DNA from: Calditrichota bacterium
Lineage (GTDB): Bacteria; Calditrichota; Calditrichia; Calditrichales; J004
Assembly: GCA_024277115.1 (NCBI GenBank)
Contig: JAJRVW010000017.1
Span: 1 to 64,000 of the forward strand
DNA length: 64,000 nucleotides
Direction: 5' to 3'
Shown here: positions 36,187 through 45,310 of the stretch, piece by piece
How the letters are laid out: each line of letters starts with the position of its first letter
Position numbering within the stretch: the stretch's first letter is position 1
The notes under the pieces: generated by a model
Databases searched by the model: none
What the model was told of the DNA's origin: nothing
The model's input: only the letters and a program-made list of their open reading frames with translations
Program-made: the position numbers and the translations under genes

Positions 36187-39100
36187 CTACCAAAATTTTA
36201 ACTTACCCAAGGCGGAATTCCTGCTGCCAATCAACGATCCAAACCGTTCCCTTAAATCAAACTCAAATAACACGCCCAAATAATAACGCCACTCCTGAGG
36301 ATAATTAATCAACTCATCGCGGCTTTGGTCAAAATTCTGTACTTCATCAATTGGCCAGGCTGCCTGAAAGAAAACCCGTGTAGGAAACAAATTGTACGAA
36401 AAACTATCCAGGCGCAATTCCACACCGACATCACGTTTAAAATTTTCAAATTTAATTTCACTTCCGTCAAAGGCATCGCCATACTCATAAAACAGGCCTG
36501 CATAAAGTTTATCAAACTGTAAATGGCCCAGCTTCCAATCCAGGTTACGATGGATGGGAAAACGATAGGTCGCGCTGCCAATAAGTTTTTGCCGCCCCTC
36601 GATACTATAAAAAGGATAGCCCTTTAGCCCAAGAATCCCCCCGGCAAAATAATTAAAAAAACTATTTACAGGCCGGTCCAAATAGCCGCCTTTAAAAAAC
36701 AAACCCAATGTGTGTGATTTAATCAACGGGTTTTTTATATAATATTCCACACTTAAGTCATACGAATTATACACCCATGTTTTAAATTGTTCCAAGCCGA
36801 TTTGCTTGCTGCCCGAGGTATTAAAACCAGTTAAAAAGTCAACCGATTCATGGCCGAATTTTGCAAAAAGATAAAACCCGCTCGATGGGTTAATGGCATT
36901 GAAACGGTCCAGGCCGATTCCATTATATGAAAACTTCGCCTGAAAACTATGCCCTTTTAGATAAGTGTAACGGATGGTCGGGATCGAAAGCGGTTTGGGG
37001 CCAGGCACGGAAGAACGAATGATAACCGGGTTTAAATTCGCCCTATAAATACTACGGATATAGCCAAGGGTTAAATGTCCTTTTGGGAGCAATTCAAATT
37101 CAGTCCCGGCAGAAACCTGTAATAAATTAAAATTTACATTCCGTTTTCCACTAAAAGTATTTGTGGGGTTGCCCTGCTCATCAAAACCTTCATGAAAAAC
37201 AACCTCGTCTTTAATATTGGCATTTATGTTAAAAGCCTCGGCAAACAAGGATGGGCTAAAAGAGGGTATAAACCACTTGGGCAGTTTACGATAGGTCACA
37301 TTGCCGTATAAATCGTAATCAAAATCGGAATTGACTGCCCCGCCTGCTATCAAGGTCAACTCATCCATTACGTCCGATGCTACCAGGTAAAAACCGGGCT
37401 TAACGGTTTCATAATCAATAAACAGGCGTGGTAAAATCAAGGTATTTGTAAAGGTTTGCTTGTCCGGACGTAAAGTAAACCCCGGCAAAACCGAATCATC
37501 AAAATTTTTAGCGGGGATGGACTCGATATAGTTTTCATCATAAACAGCCAGTGCAGGATCCACTTTTTGGGGCTGGTTTAATTCGTAAATATGGTATCCG
37601 ATACTATCATAACAGGCATAGGCAATATCACCGTTGGCCGCTACCGAAGGCATAAAGGCGCCACCCGTTACATTGCTTAATAATTCTTTTTCTTTTGTTT
37701 TAAGATTATAGCGGTACAGGTTATAAATACCCGTGGTGCTCGCCGAATAATAGAGCCAGTCACTACCGGGCTGAAAAACCGGATAACGCAACTCTTCCTC
37801 GGCCTGCATAAACAAATCAAATGTTGCCGTGCCAATATTGTAAACGCCCAGATTACGTCCGTATTCCACCGCAGTGCCAAACACGATTTGTTTATCGTCA
37901 TTGGACCAGCGCGGATGATAAATTTGACGGCCCTCGGTGAAAGCCAACACCTGCTCAATTTTACCGGGCAGATAGCGTACTTCCCGCTGCATGACTTCAT
38001 CCGTAAAGTCAGCGCTATATAGGCCCGTCTCTACATTAAAGGCACAAACGGCTTTGTCCTCTTTTGATAAATCTTCTGGCAAATGATAGATATTTAACTG
38101 GTTCAGGCCATTTGTTGTGGTTACAAAAACCAGTTTTTTACCATCTTTGCTAAAATCAGGATTATTGCCACGCAGGTTCCAGGTTAAACGGATACTTTCA
38201 TCTTTCTCAAAATCATATAAATAGAGATCATCAAATTTTGATCCGTATTTATTTTCATCTTTCGCAGCATAGGCAATATAACTGCCGTCGGGCGACCAGG
38301 AAATGGAGGACACAACACCGGATGCCACCACCTTTTTTTCATGATTATTTCGATCATAAACGATTAGCGAAGTTTGGGAAAAATAATCATGCCCTTTATT
38401 GGAAACATACGCAATTTTTGAAGCATCAGGCGAAAGAACAGGATAAAGATTGCTAAAACCTTTTGCTTCAACAGCTTTGCCTTTTTGCTCATTTTGGCTG
38501 ATTATCTTTGTGCGCGCCCGGTAAACCTGTGTTAAAGAATCTTTCCAATTGCTGTAAAGCTGATCAACCGGGACGCCCGTTGCCTCTTCCAAAACACCGT
38601 TAAAAGTATAGGATGACCATTTTGATGAAATGCGGGTAATATCCGATAAAATTTTCTCGCCAAAACGTTCGGCCAAATATTTGGAAAAGGAAAAACCCAG
38701 GTTATAGCTCGATTCGTTTCCATGGCTTGTTTTGCCAAAAACAGACATCTCATTATAAGTCAATAATTGATCGTTTAAAATGCGGTCGCGGATAATCATT
38801 TCGCGGTGTGGGTCGCGATAATCGAAACGGGCATGGCTCCCCTGCTGCTGGGCAACGCCCTCGGCAAACCAAACCGGCATGCTGATCGAGCTAAGCGGAT
38901 ATGTTACCAACAGATTGGGAAAGCCCCGCACAACATCTTTGCGTTGCTCTTTTTCGTAACCAAACCACTGAAAAAAACCATAAGGAAAACTCAGGTTTGT
39001 TTTGATTGTTTTCTGGATGGAAACCATGTGCGTAAATTCATGGGTCATTACATCGCGCAGCCAGTTTTTTGTACCGCGCATAACATAATCCAGGTTGGTC

Positions 39101-39504
39101 GTCCAGATTTCCATTTTATTATTAAAAAAATACGCCCCGCCATTGGAGTAGTCATCCGTATCTTTTATAATTACATGGATTTTATCTTCGGGCCTAAAAT
39201 CATACAAATCGGTAACAGCCGGGTAAATATCCTCGATTATTTTGGCTGCGGTAAATGCGGTTCTTTTGGTGCCCTGGTGGAAATGAAACTGAAAATGTTG
39301 CGTATCAAAAGTTTGCCACTCAAGCTCCGGATGGCTCGATTCGAACTGGGCAAAAAGCGGTGTATTAATAAAAAAAATTGATAACAGTAAAAGAACAATA
39401 ATATTTTTTCGTGTAATATTTCTATTGTCCTCGTTTGGTTTATTTTTATATATCATTGAGAGTCTTGGGTGTCTTGCACCAATCCTAAATTTCATTAATT
39501 CCAT
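36187..39504 (-). CDS. Peptidase-MA-like / TolB-type propeller / outer-membrane beta-barrel fusion
   Basis: A 1105-aa envelope protein. A hydrophobic signal segment (about 33-53, ending LFAQ) is unusually far from the first Met, so the real start may be the Met at residue 17. Residues about 60-330 are peptidase-MA-like with HEFTH at 155-159 and a likely third ligand at Glu215 (VWFAEGVAQQ). About 345-650 are TolB/PD40 propeller repeats (YPVLSPDASKIAYVSNKG, ISWSPDGSYIAYA, NPDFSKDGKKLVFV). The final roughly 400 residues are amphipathic strands resembling a BamA/Omp85-type barrel (GGILGLKGYPFYSIEGRQKL, ending FDLRERFGS and LGKLKFW). A surface-exposed protease anchored in its own barrel is the likeliest reading. 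It lies 8 bp after the M6 protease-like gene. Confidence 0.85.
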   Translation of the reverse strand: MELMKFRIGARHPRLSMIYKNKPNEDNRNITRKNIIVLLLLSIFFINTPLFAQFESSHPELEWQTFDTQHFQFHFHQGTKRTAFTAAKIIEDIYPAVTDLYDFRPEDKIHVIIKDTDDYSNGGAYFFNNKMEIWTTNLDYVMRGTKNWLRDVMTHEFTHMVSIQKTIKTNLSFPYGFFQWFGYEKEQRKDVVRGFPNLLVTYPLSSISMPVWFAEGVAQQQGSHARFDYRDPHREMIIRDRILNDQLLTYNEMSVFGKTSHGNESSYNLGFSFSKYLAERFGEKILSDITRISSKWSSYTFNGVLEEATGVPVDQLYSNWKDSLTQVYRARTKIISQNEQKGKAVEAKGFSNLYPVLSPDASKIAYVSNKGHDYFSQTSLIVYDRNNHEKKVVASGVVSSISWSPDGSYIAYAAKDENKYGSKFDDLYLYDFEKDESIRLTWNLRGNNPDFSKDGKKLVFVTTTNGLNQLNIYHLPEDLSKEDKAVCAFNVETGLYSADFTDEVMQREVRYLPGKIEQVLAFTEGRQIYHPRWSNDDKQIVFGTAVEYGRNLGVYNIGTATFDLFMQAEEELRYPVFQPGSDWLYYSASTTGIYNLYRYNLKTKEKELLSNVTGGAFMPSVAANGDIAYACYDSIGYHIYELNQPQKVDPALAVYDENYIESIPAKNFDDSVLPGFTLRPDKQTFTNTLILPRLFIDYETVKPGFYLVASDVMDELTLIAGGAVNSDFDYDLYGNVTYRKLPKWFIPSFSPSLFAEAFNINANIKDEVVFHEGFDEQGNPTNTFSGKRNVNFNLLQVSAGTEFELLPKGHLTLGYIRSIYRANLNPVIIRSSVPGPKPLSIPTIRYTYLKGHSFQAKFSYNGIGLDRFNAINPSSGFYLFAKFGHESVDFLTGFNTSGSKQIGLEQFKTWVYNSYDLSVEYYIKNPLIKSHTLGLFFKGGYLDRPVNSFFNYFAGGILGLKGYPFYSIEGRQKLIGSATYRFPIHRNLDWKLGHLQFDKLYAGLFYEYGDAFDGSEIKFENFKRDVGVELRLDSFSYNLFPTRVFFQAAWPIDEVQNFDQSRDELINYPQEWRYYLGVLFEFDLRERFGSLIGSRNSALGKLKFW

Positions 39505-39512
39505 TCCCGCCT

Positions 39513-42431
39513 TTAGTGCACTACAAGTATTTTAATTATTTTTTGCTCTGTCTTGCTTTCCGAAACCGCCTTTAACTGGCACAAATAAACCCCGGACGCC
39601 ACATTGCCCACATCCCAAACTACCTCATTGTCTGTACCCGCTAATCCCGGCCCGGCAAAAGCATCAATCTTTAAGCCCGCCGCGTCAAAAATACGAATCG
39701 AGACATCAGCCGCATCATTCAGGAAATAACGAATGGTCGTAAAGTCCCCTTCATTGGGATTGGGATAATTAAAAAACCGGTTGCCCGGTATAAGGTTATT
39801 CGTGGCCGGGCTAAAACTATACGTTTTATTTAGATTGGGATTATTGGAAGAATTTAAATTAGCCATACCCCACAAAATTTGGCTTGAACCCGAAGAACCG
39901 GGAATTTCCATAACGCTCACCACACCACTGTTGGAAACGGCAACAAGGTCATAATGATCATCACCATCAAGCTGTGCAATAATGGCCGATTCGGAAAATG
40001 TACCACCGGCGGCTAAAGGAAATCCATCAGCCACAACACCTTGCATATTATACGCGATAATCTGGCCTTTATTTGAGGTGACAATGATAATCTCTTCACC
40101 GCCGCCTGAGAGATCGATTACCATTGGCGTGCCAACAAGATATTCATCTTCTAAAAATTTTGGCGTTACCGGGAAGTTTTGTAAAAAGCTGCCATTGAGG
40201 TTACGCGCTACAAGTTGTTTTTTTGTGTTAAAAATAATTCGCGGGGCTTCTTCCAAAAAGGCGACCGAGAATGCGGCCATTAGTTTTTCTGTTGTGAAGG
40301 CGTTTTTAACATCCCCGTTTGAACCGAGCACCCAAAACTGTGTGCCATCGCCCGAAAGAGAATCGCTATTGCTGGCAAAAATAATTTCATCCAGGTTGAC
40401 AGCCGCAACATAATCAAAATCAAAATTGCCCTTTAAAGCGTCTGTTCCATCCAAAAGCAGGTCCTTCATTGTCCTGATCAACGTTTCTGATCCCTGGTTT
40501 TGTCCCCTTAAAGAGAAACGGTTCAACCCATTATCGATATAAAAAATCTGTTTCTCACTAATTACCAAAGGCGATTCGGCCAAAGTGATATTTTCGGTTA
40601 TATCATACAATTTGTGGGCAAGAGAATCCTCAACAAGTGTCAGGTCAAACCCATACAAAGTCCGTCCGGACATGGCAAAAAGCAAATCGACTTTGCCATT
40701 CTCATTTGTATCGGCCAACGCGATCGAAAGCACACCGTCAATATTTTTAGTTACATGGGCTATAATATTTTTTTCCGTGAACAATAATCCCTGGCCTTGT
40801 GGGCCAACGGCGCTAATATCACCGGATTCATTTATTGTAAAAATATAGGGCGTTGTTTTATTTTCCGGGATAGCGCTGATTGTGTACGTGTTTTCACCCG
40901 GTTCACTTTTTAACTTTACAGGAAAACCCGGTTCTAAAAGTTCACGTGAAAAATCAAAAGTCATTATGTCAGATTTATTGGAACTAAAATTAGAAATGGT
41001 TATGCCTGTATTGGCATTGTTCAGGTTCGACTGGGTATTGGGCCGAGTATCGGGCGAGAATTTATTTTGATAAAGTGGCGGCTCTGTGTTTCCCTTAAAC
41101 CAATAATCAAAAATTGTACCCAGTTCTGATTGATATCCGGCCGTAAACAATCCATAAGATTCACCAATATCCTGGCTGCCATCGGCCTCCTCTAAATCTA
41201 CAGCACGACGGAGAGGATCATCATTAATAATGTTATTTTTACTTTGGCGGATTACACCCTGGTCGGTGTGCCATATTAATATCCCGCTGCCCGTCAGGCC
41301 TATATCGTAATTATCGACAGAAAGAAGCACCCCGCTGGAATCAGAAAAAACGAGATCATCATTAAAAAAAGTTTTTAAAACTTCCATGTGCCCGGCAATT
41401 TCTTCCCGGTCTTTACTTAACTCAAATTGCAGACTGTCAATGTTTAGTTTTCCACGGTTGCGGTATTCTATTAAAAAAGATTCATCCTCATTAATAGGAA
41501 TTTCGATCATTGACGGGATGGCAACGGCCGCGTCTGATTGAAAGCGGGCAATTTGGATATTTGTTTGCGATGTTTGCAATTGCCCCGGTTTTTCCCATCC
41601 CAAAAGCTTACGGCTAAATACCGATGGCGGCGCCGGAACTAATCCACTTATATTAAAAAGGCCAACATCCATTAAACCAAACCGGCCAATACCCGAGCGC
41701 TGCGTAGACGGACTGAACAAATCGTACAAACCTAAATAGCTACCGATATTTGATACCAACATACCCGTAAGCGCAACCTGCACCCCTTGCTGGTTTTCTG
41801 TCTCAGGTAAAATTATTCCCTGGTACACTTTTTTCGTTCCACCGTCAACATTAATACCATCAAAAGAGGCATCCCAATGTCCTTTTAAAAATTCTGAAGT
41901 AATAAAAAGAGAAGGGATATCCTGCGGTGTTTCATCAAACCCGAGATCGATATCCCGGCCAACGCCTGCATGGAAAATTACAACCAAATCAAAATCGCCA
42001 AATTGGAATTCCGGGTCCAAATCTGCAACTTCGATTGCATCCACAAATAATTGTCCCAAACCTTTATCAATTTCGTCCTGCGTTGTGTTGGGATTATAAA
42101 AACTCATCTCATGCGATAATTGATAGGCCCCGTCTAAGCTTTTCGGAAAAACAGTCCCCGTAATTTCCACCTTACCGTTTGAGACCGAGTTAAAATAATT
42201 ATGGGCTGCAATAATCTGGTCGTTAAAATAGGTTCGGTTATGTGGTGCAGGGTCAATGGCAAACAACTCTGTAGTTATGGAGTCTATCATAAAGCTGCCA
42301 TCACCGGTGGTTAAAGTATTGCTGTCTTTTTTAAACTCAACCCGGATTGCAGCTATGTTTATGGTTTGGTAAGCAAAAAGGTTTAATACAAACAGGGCAG
42401 TAAAAATGATGGAAAAAAGAAATCGGTTCAT
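39513..42431 (-). CDS. T9SS-sorted M6 peptidase homolog lacking the zinc motif
   Basis: A 972-aa secreted protein with signal peptide (1-20). The N-terminal half follows the M6 (immune inhibitor A) layout: VVIFHAGVGRD (150-160) as in M6, then VSNIGSYLGLYDLF (226-239) exactly where active members have a VHExGHxLGLPDLY motif, and FGLMD after it. All zinc-binding and catalytic residues of the HExxH are replaced (S, N, S), so it should be an inactive pseudoprotease. Residues about 480-830 are beta-propeller-like (FG-GAP-type DLVAVSNSG, repeated IIIVTSN), and about 890-972 a T9SS type A sorting domain (NYPNPNEGDFTTIRY). A binding or scaffold role is likely. It heads a pair with the propeller-barrel protein downstream. 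Confidence 0.85.
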   Translation of the reverse strand: MNRFLFSIIFTALFVLNLFAYQTINIAAIRVEFKKDSNTLTTGDGSFMIDSITTELFAIDPAPHNRTYFNDQIIAAHNYFNSVSNGKVEITGTVFPKSLDGAYQLSHEMSFYNPNTTQDEIDKGLGQLFVDAIEVADLDPEFQFGDFDLVVIFHAGVGRDIDLGFDETPQDIPSLFITSEFLKGHWDASFDGINVDGGTKKVYQGIILPETENQQGVQVALTGMLVSNIGSYLGLYDLFSPSTQRSGIGRFGLMDVGLFNISGLVPAPPSVFSRKLLGWEKPGQLQTSQTNIQIARFQSDAAVAIPSMIEIPINEDESFLIEYRNRGKLNIDSLQFELSKDREEIAGHMEVLKTFFNDDLVFSDSSGVLLSVDNYDIGLTGSGILIWHTDQGVIRQSKNNIINDDPLRRAVDLEEADGSQDIGESYGLFTAGYQSELGTIFDYWFKGNTEPPLYQNKFSPDTRPNTQSNLNNANTGITISNFSSNKSDIMTFDFSRELLEPGFPVKLKSEPGENTYTISAIPENKTTPYIFTINESGDISAVGPQGQGLLFTEKNIIAHVTKNIDGVLSIALADTNENGKVDLLFAMSGRTLYGFDLTLVEDSLAHKLYDITENITLAESPLVISEKQIFYIDNGLNRFSLRGQNQGSETLIRTMKDLLLDGTDALKGNFDFDYVAAVNLDEIIFASNSDSLSGDGTQFWVLGSNGDVKNAFTTEKLMAAFSVAFLEEAPRIIFNTKKQLVARNLNGSFLQNFPVTPKFLEDEYLVGTPMVIDLSGGGEEIIIVTSNKGQIIAYNMQGVVADGFPLAAGGTFSESAIIAQLDGDDHYDLVAVSNSGVVSVMEIPGSSGSSQILWGMANLNSSNNPNLNKTYSFSPATNNLIPGNRFFNYPNPNEGDFTTIRYFLNDAADVSIRIFDAAGLKIDAFAGPGLAGTDNEVVWDVGNVASGVYLCQLKAVSESKTEQKIIKILVVH

Positions 42432-42485
42432 AGGAATTATTCAATCAGGTATAAAAGCAGTACACATACTTTTAATAATTAGAAA

Positions 42486-42516
42486 ACAATGCCATCATTT
42501 GTGATGATGGCATTGT
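42486..42516 (-). terminator. Terminator after the second PorV gene
   Basis: A perfect 13-bp stem (ACAATGCCATCAT at 42486-42498, partner 42504-42516) with a 5-nt loop is followed on the minus strand by a T-rich run (TTTTCTAATTATT). It lies 12 bp after the porV stop and before the start of the M6-like gene at 42431. Confidence 0.75.
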
Positions 42517-42527
42517 AACGGTACAAG

Positions 42528-43622
42528 TTAGAATTTAACAGAGAGAGAGTAACGCATTGTTTCTGCCAACGGACTTTCTTCATTTGCAGAAATATAGCCA
42601 AAATCAAAACCAAAAATATCAACTTGCAGGCCAAAGCCAACAGTTAAAAATTTTCTATTTCCAAAATCACGGTCTTCATTAAAATAACCACCGCGAATAG
42701 CAAACAAATTTGCATACCAATATTCAAAACCGATCGCATGTGTAAAGCTCTTTAATCGATTTGATAAATCACCCTTAACCCAACTGGAATAAAAAGTTGC
42801 CGTAACAAAATCATCGGCTTTAGTCCCAACACGACGGATGAGCATACGCGTTGTTTCGTAAGTAACAACTAAACTGTTATATTCATCGTCAAAAGCTTTA
42901 TAGGCAAAACCCATACGCAATGTTGTGGGCAGTGGATCGGCCTGGTCTTTATCGATATAAGTGATTGCTGGGCCAAAGTTTGACAATGATGCGCCAAGAC
43001 GGAAGCGGTTATCAAAAATATCATACGCTGGTTCCCACATCACGCCGACATCAATTGCGACGGCCGTTGCCTGGCCATTGCCACTTTCCCGCCCCACTTT
43101 TACAGTAATCGGCGAAAGCTCACTGCGTACCAGTTTTGCATTTACACCAATACCCAGGTTTTCTTGCAACTTGGTCGAATAGGAAAGCGTTATGGCATAT
43201 TCCTGTGAGTTAAATGTACCCAGAACATCGCCATTTGTATTGGTTTGAACGTTTTCGCCCAAATTTAAAAATGTGATACTACCCGCAAGCATCCCAACAT
43301 CTTCTATATAATAACGAGCGGCGAGATAATCATAAAACAGGTCGCTAAAATTAAATTGAGGCAACCACTGTGTATGCATAAATGATGCTTCGCCTAAATT
43401 ATCTTTTTCTGGGTCTTCGTATTGAAATGCAAGCCCGGCTGGGTTCCAAAACACCGCCGTGGCATCATTGGCAATCGCTACGCCACTCTCGCCCATACCG
43501 CCGGCTTTTGCACCCGGTGCAATCATTAAAAATGGTACCGCCGATGTGCCGGCACCTTGAGCCAAAAGTGTATTATTCATAAAAAACAACACGATTGCGC
43601 AAAAACTAAATATTTTCTTCAT
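42528..43622 (-). CDS. porV: PorV/PorQ family outer-membrane protein, T9SS shuttle candidate
   Basis: A 364-aa outer-membrane barrel. The start is set at the ATG at 43622 with AGGAGG six nucleotides upstream; six extra codons from a TTG are discarded. After the signal peptide come SAVPFLMIAPGAKAGGMGESG and AIANDATAVFWNPAGLA, the PorV N-terminal signature, then a FadL-like barrel with paired strands and a terminal hydrophobic strand ending in Phe (SLSVKF). PorV is the outer-membrane shuttle that delivers folded T9SS cargo to the attachment complex. This copy is more like canonical PorV than the 10.5 kb one. It is flanked by its own terminator and by a structured leader, so it is probably expressed alone. 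The gene symbol is by similarity only. Confidence 0.85.
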   Translation of the reverse strand: MKKIFSFCAIVLFFMNNTLLAQGAGTSAVPFLMIAPGAKAGGMGESGVAIANDATAVFWNPAGLAFQYEDPEKDNLGEASFMHTQWLPQFNFSDLFYDYLAARYYIEDVGMLAGSITFLNLGENVQTNTNGDVLGTFNSQEYAITLSYSTKLQENLGIGVNAKLVRSELSPITVKVGRESGNGQATAVAIDVGVMWEPAYDIFDNRFRLGASLSNFGPAITYIDKDQADPLPTTLRMGFAYKAFDDEYNSLVVTYETTRMLIRRVGTKADDFVTATFYSSWVKGDLSNRLKSFTHAIGFEYWYANLFAIRGGYFNEDRDFGNRKFLTVGFGLQVDIFGFDFGYISANEESPLAETMRYSLSVKF

Positions 43623-43638
43623 TGTATTCCTCCTAAAC

Positions 43639-43683
43639 AAAAAAACCGATTAAATGGAAAATTACCTTTCCACTTAACCGGTT
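43639..43683 (-). promoter_or_regulatory. Terminator-like hairpin in the porV leader (possible attenuator)
   Basis: Two 17-nt arms (43644-43660 and 43667-43683) pair with only two G-U positions around a 6-nt loop and are followed on the minus strand by seven T residues, then after 4 nt by the AGGAGG site of porV. Any transcript of porV from upstream must cross it, so it cannot simply end the preceding gene. It could act as a transcription attenuator or block ribosome access. The upstream leader holds another long inverted repeat at 43701-43784. Confidence 0.55.
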
Positions 43684-43700
43684 CATAAAATTCACTTAAT

Positions 43701-43784
43701 TAAGCAGTTTGATAAAGGCAGATCAATTCCTGATATATAAAATTACATTGTTAGATGTATTTAGATCCCTTAGCAAACTGCTTA
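43701..43784 (-). repeat. Long inverted repeat in the porV leader
   Basis: A perfect 11-bp inverted repeat (TAAGCAGTTTG at 43701-43711 and partner 43774-43784) is continued inside by further pairs (AAGG with CCTT, GATC with GATC), giving an interrupted helix of about 19 bp around a 40-nt AT-rich loop. Both features sit between the upstream thioesterase gene (stop at 43933) and the attenuator-like hairpin. It could be part of a structured 5' leader RNA or a small mobile-element remnant; I recognise no known riboswitch class. Confidence 0.6.
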
Positions 43785-43932
43785 TACGCAAACTCTCCTA
43801 TTTATAAAAGTGTGGCCTAATTTAATTTTCATGAGCCCTTAAGTCAAGAGAAATAAAAATACATCATATATTTTATCTTATCAAAAATATATTACATAAT
43901 AATTAACTCAATATAACTTTTCTAATAGACTA

Positions 43933-44334
43933 TTAAAAAAACGGCTTTAATTTTTCAACCAGTGCACGCGGGGGCCGAATTGCCTTGTTTTCTTTGTTCA
44001 TAAAAGTATGAACAGAGCTTCCCGTACAGATTAACTCGTCTTGCGCATTGTATACTTCGTACTCAAAAAATTGTTTAGCGGTTGGCATCCTTGGGATTAT
44101 TGTTTTCAATTTTAAACATTCATCAAAAACAGCGTACTTTAAAAATTTTGCATGTACTTCCAACACAGGGATCAGGAAGCCTTCTTTTTCCAGATCGGCA
44201 TAAGGGAAGCCAAGCTTTTTCAACAGTTGGATCCGCCCGTGCTCAAACCAAATTATGTAGTTAGAATGATGCGCAAACTGCATTTGATCTGTTTCGGCAT
44301 AACGGACAAGAATCTCAACGGTTTGTTCTATCAT
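43933..44334 (-). CDS. YbgC/FadM-family acyl-CoA thioesterase (hotdog fold)
   Basis: A 133-aa hotdog protein with the YbgC-type N-terminus [29 protein letters not shown] (residues about 10-38), where the Asp of ETDQ (Asp16) is the expected catalytic residue. It hydrolyses short- to medium-chain acyl-CoAs in characterised homologs. It is the last gene of the eight-gene operon and overlaps the stop of accA by 4 bp, so it is translationally coupled to the acetyl-CoA carboxylase subunit, matching a fatty-acid role. No membrane segment. Confidence 0.9.
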   Translation of the reverse strand: MIEQTVEILVRYAETDQMQFAHHSNYIIWFEHGRIQLLKKLGFPYADLEKEGFLIPVLEVHAKFLKYAVFDECLKLKTIIPRMPTAKQFFEYEVYNAQDELICTGSSVHTFMNKENKAIRPPRALVEKLKPFF

Positions 44335-45299
44335 TCTTCCCAGGCACCCATTTTATCAAATTTTTCCAAACGCTGTGCGATAAGTTTATCGCTCGGGATT
44401 TTTTCTAATTCCTGCAAATGTTTTATGATCGATTTTTTAACTGCTTTTGCCGCAGATTGCAGATCATTATGTGCCCCGCCTTGCGGTTCTTTTATTACTT
44501 CATCTACAATTTCCAAATCGACCAAATCCGGCGCCGTAACTTTCATCGATTCTGCTGCCTCGGGCGCTTTTGCCGAGTCACGCCATAAAATTGCAGCACA
44601 TCCTTCGGGGCTGATTACAGAATACCAGGCATTCTCCATCATTAAAATCCGGTCGCCCACACCAATACCCAATGCACCACCTGATGCACCTTCGCCAATT
44701 ATAACACAAATAATAGGAACGGGCAAGCGTGACATCTCAAATAAATTTTTTGCTATTGCCTCGGCCTGCCCACGTTCCTCGGCACCCAGCCCGGGATATG
44801 CACCAGGCGTATCAATTAAGGTGATGATCGGTTTTCCAAATTTGGCTGCAAGTTGCATAACACGCAAAGCTTTGCGATAGCCTTCGGGGTTAGACATTCC
44901 AAAATTGCGCAGGATATTACTTTTTGTATCACGTCCCTTTTGCTGGCCTAAAATCACAACAGAATATTTATCAATTTTTGCAAGACCTGTAATAAGGGCT
45001 TTATCATCCGAATAATAGCGGTCGCCATGGAGCTCTTCAAAATAATCGGTTATCTCGCTAATGTAATCTAACGTATAGGGTCTTTGAGGATGACGGGCAA
45101 GTTGTACCTTTTGCCACCGTGTGAGGTTTGAATAGACCTGTTTCCGTAAATCAGCTGTTTTTTCTTCCAGGCGCTCAATATCTTCGGCCATATCAACTCC
45201 AGAAGAAAGGGCGTATTCTTTCATTTCTTTTACTTTTTCTTCCAGTTCAACAACAGGCTTTTCAAATTCCAATACAAACTTTGACGTGTTATTTGCCAT
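44331..45299 (-). CDS. accA: Acetyl-CoA carboxylase carboxyltransferase subunit alpha
   Basis: A 322-aa cytoplasmic enzyme subunit that transfers carboxyl from biotin to acetyl-CoA to give malonyl-CoA, first step of fatty-acid synthesis; it works with AccD. Diagnostic blocks are visible: [62 protein letters not shown] and [17 protein letters not shown], and [12 protein letters not shown] coiled N-terminal helix ([14 protein letters not shown]) is typical. It lies 11 bp after the GT2 gene and overlaps the thioesterase start. Confidence 0.97.
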   Translation of the reverse strand: MANNTSKFVLEFEKPVVELEEKVKEMKEYALSSGVDMAEDIERLEEKTADLRKQVYSNLTRWQKVQLARHPQRPYTLDYISEITDYFEELHGDRYYSDDKALITGLAKIDKYSVVILGQQKGRDTKSNILRNFGMSNPEGYRKALRVMQLAAKFGKPIITLIDTPGAYPGLGAEERGQAEAIAKNLFEMSRLPVPIICVIIGEGASGGALGIGVGDRILMMENAWYSVISPEGCAAILWRDSAKAPEAAESMKVTAPDLVDLEIVDEVIKEPQGGAHNDLQSAAKAVKKSIIKHLQELEKIPSDKLIAQRLEKFDKMGAWEE

Positions 45300-45310
45300 A
45301 ATAATGACCC

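Noticed and set aside
38806..39381. A 191-codon plus-strand frame within the peptidase/propeller/barrel gene.
   Set aside because: It lies antisense to a well-supported domain (HEFTH region) and shows no family pattern of its own.
44152..44880. A 242-codon plus-strand frame across the thioesterase and accA genes.
   Set aside because: It is antisense to two highly conserved enzymes and its low-complexity Ser/Pro/Ile composition is typical of a shadow frame.
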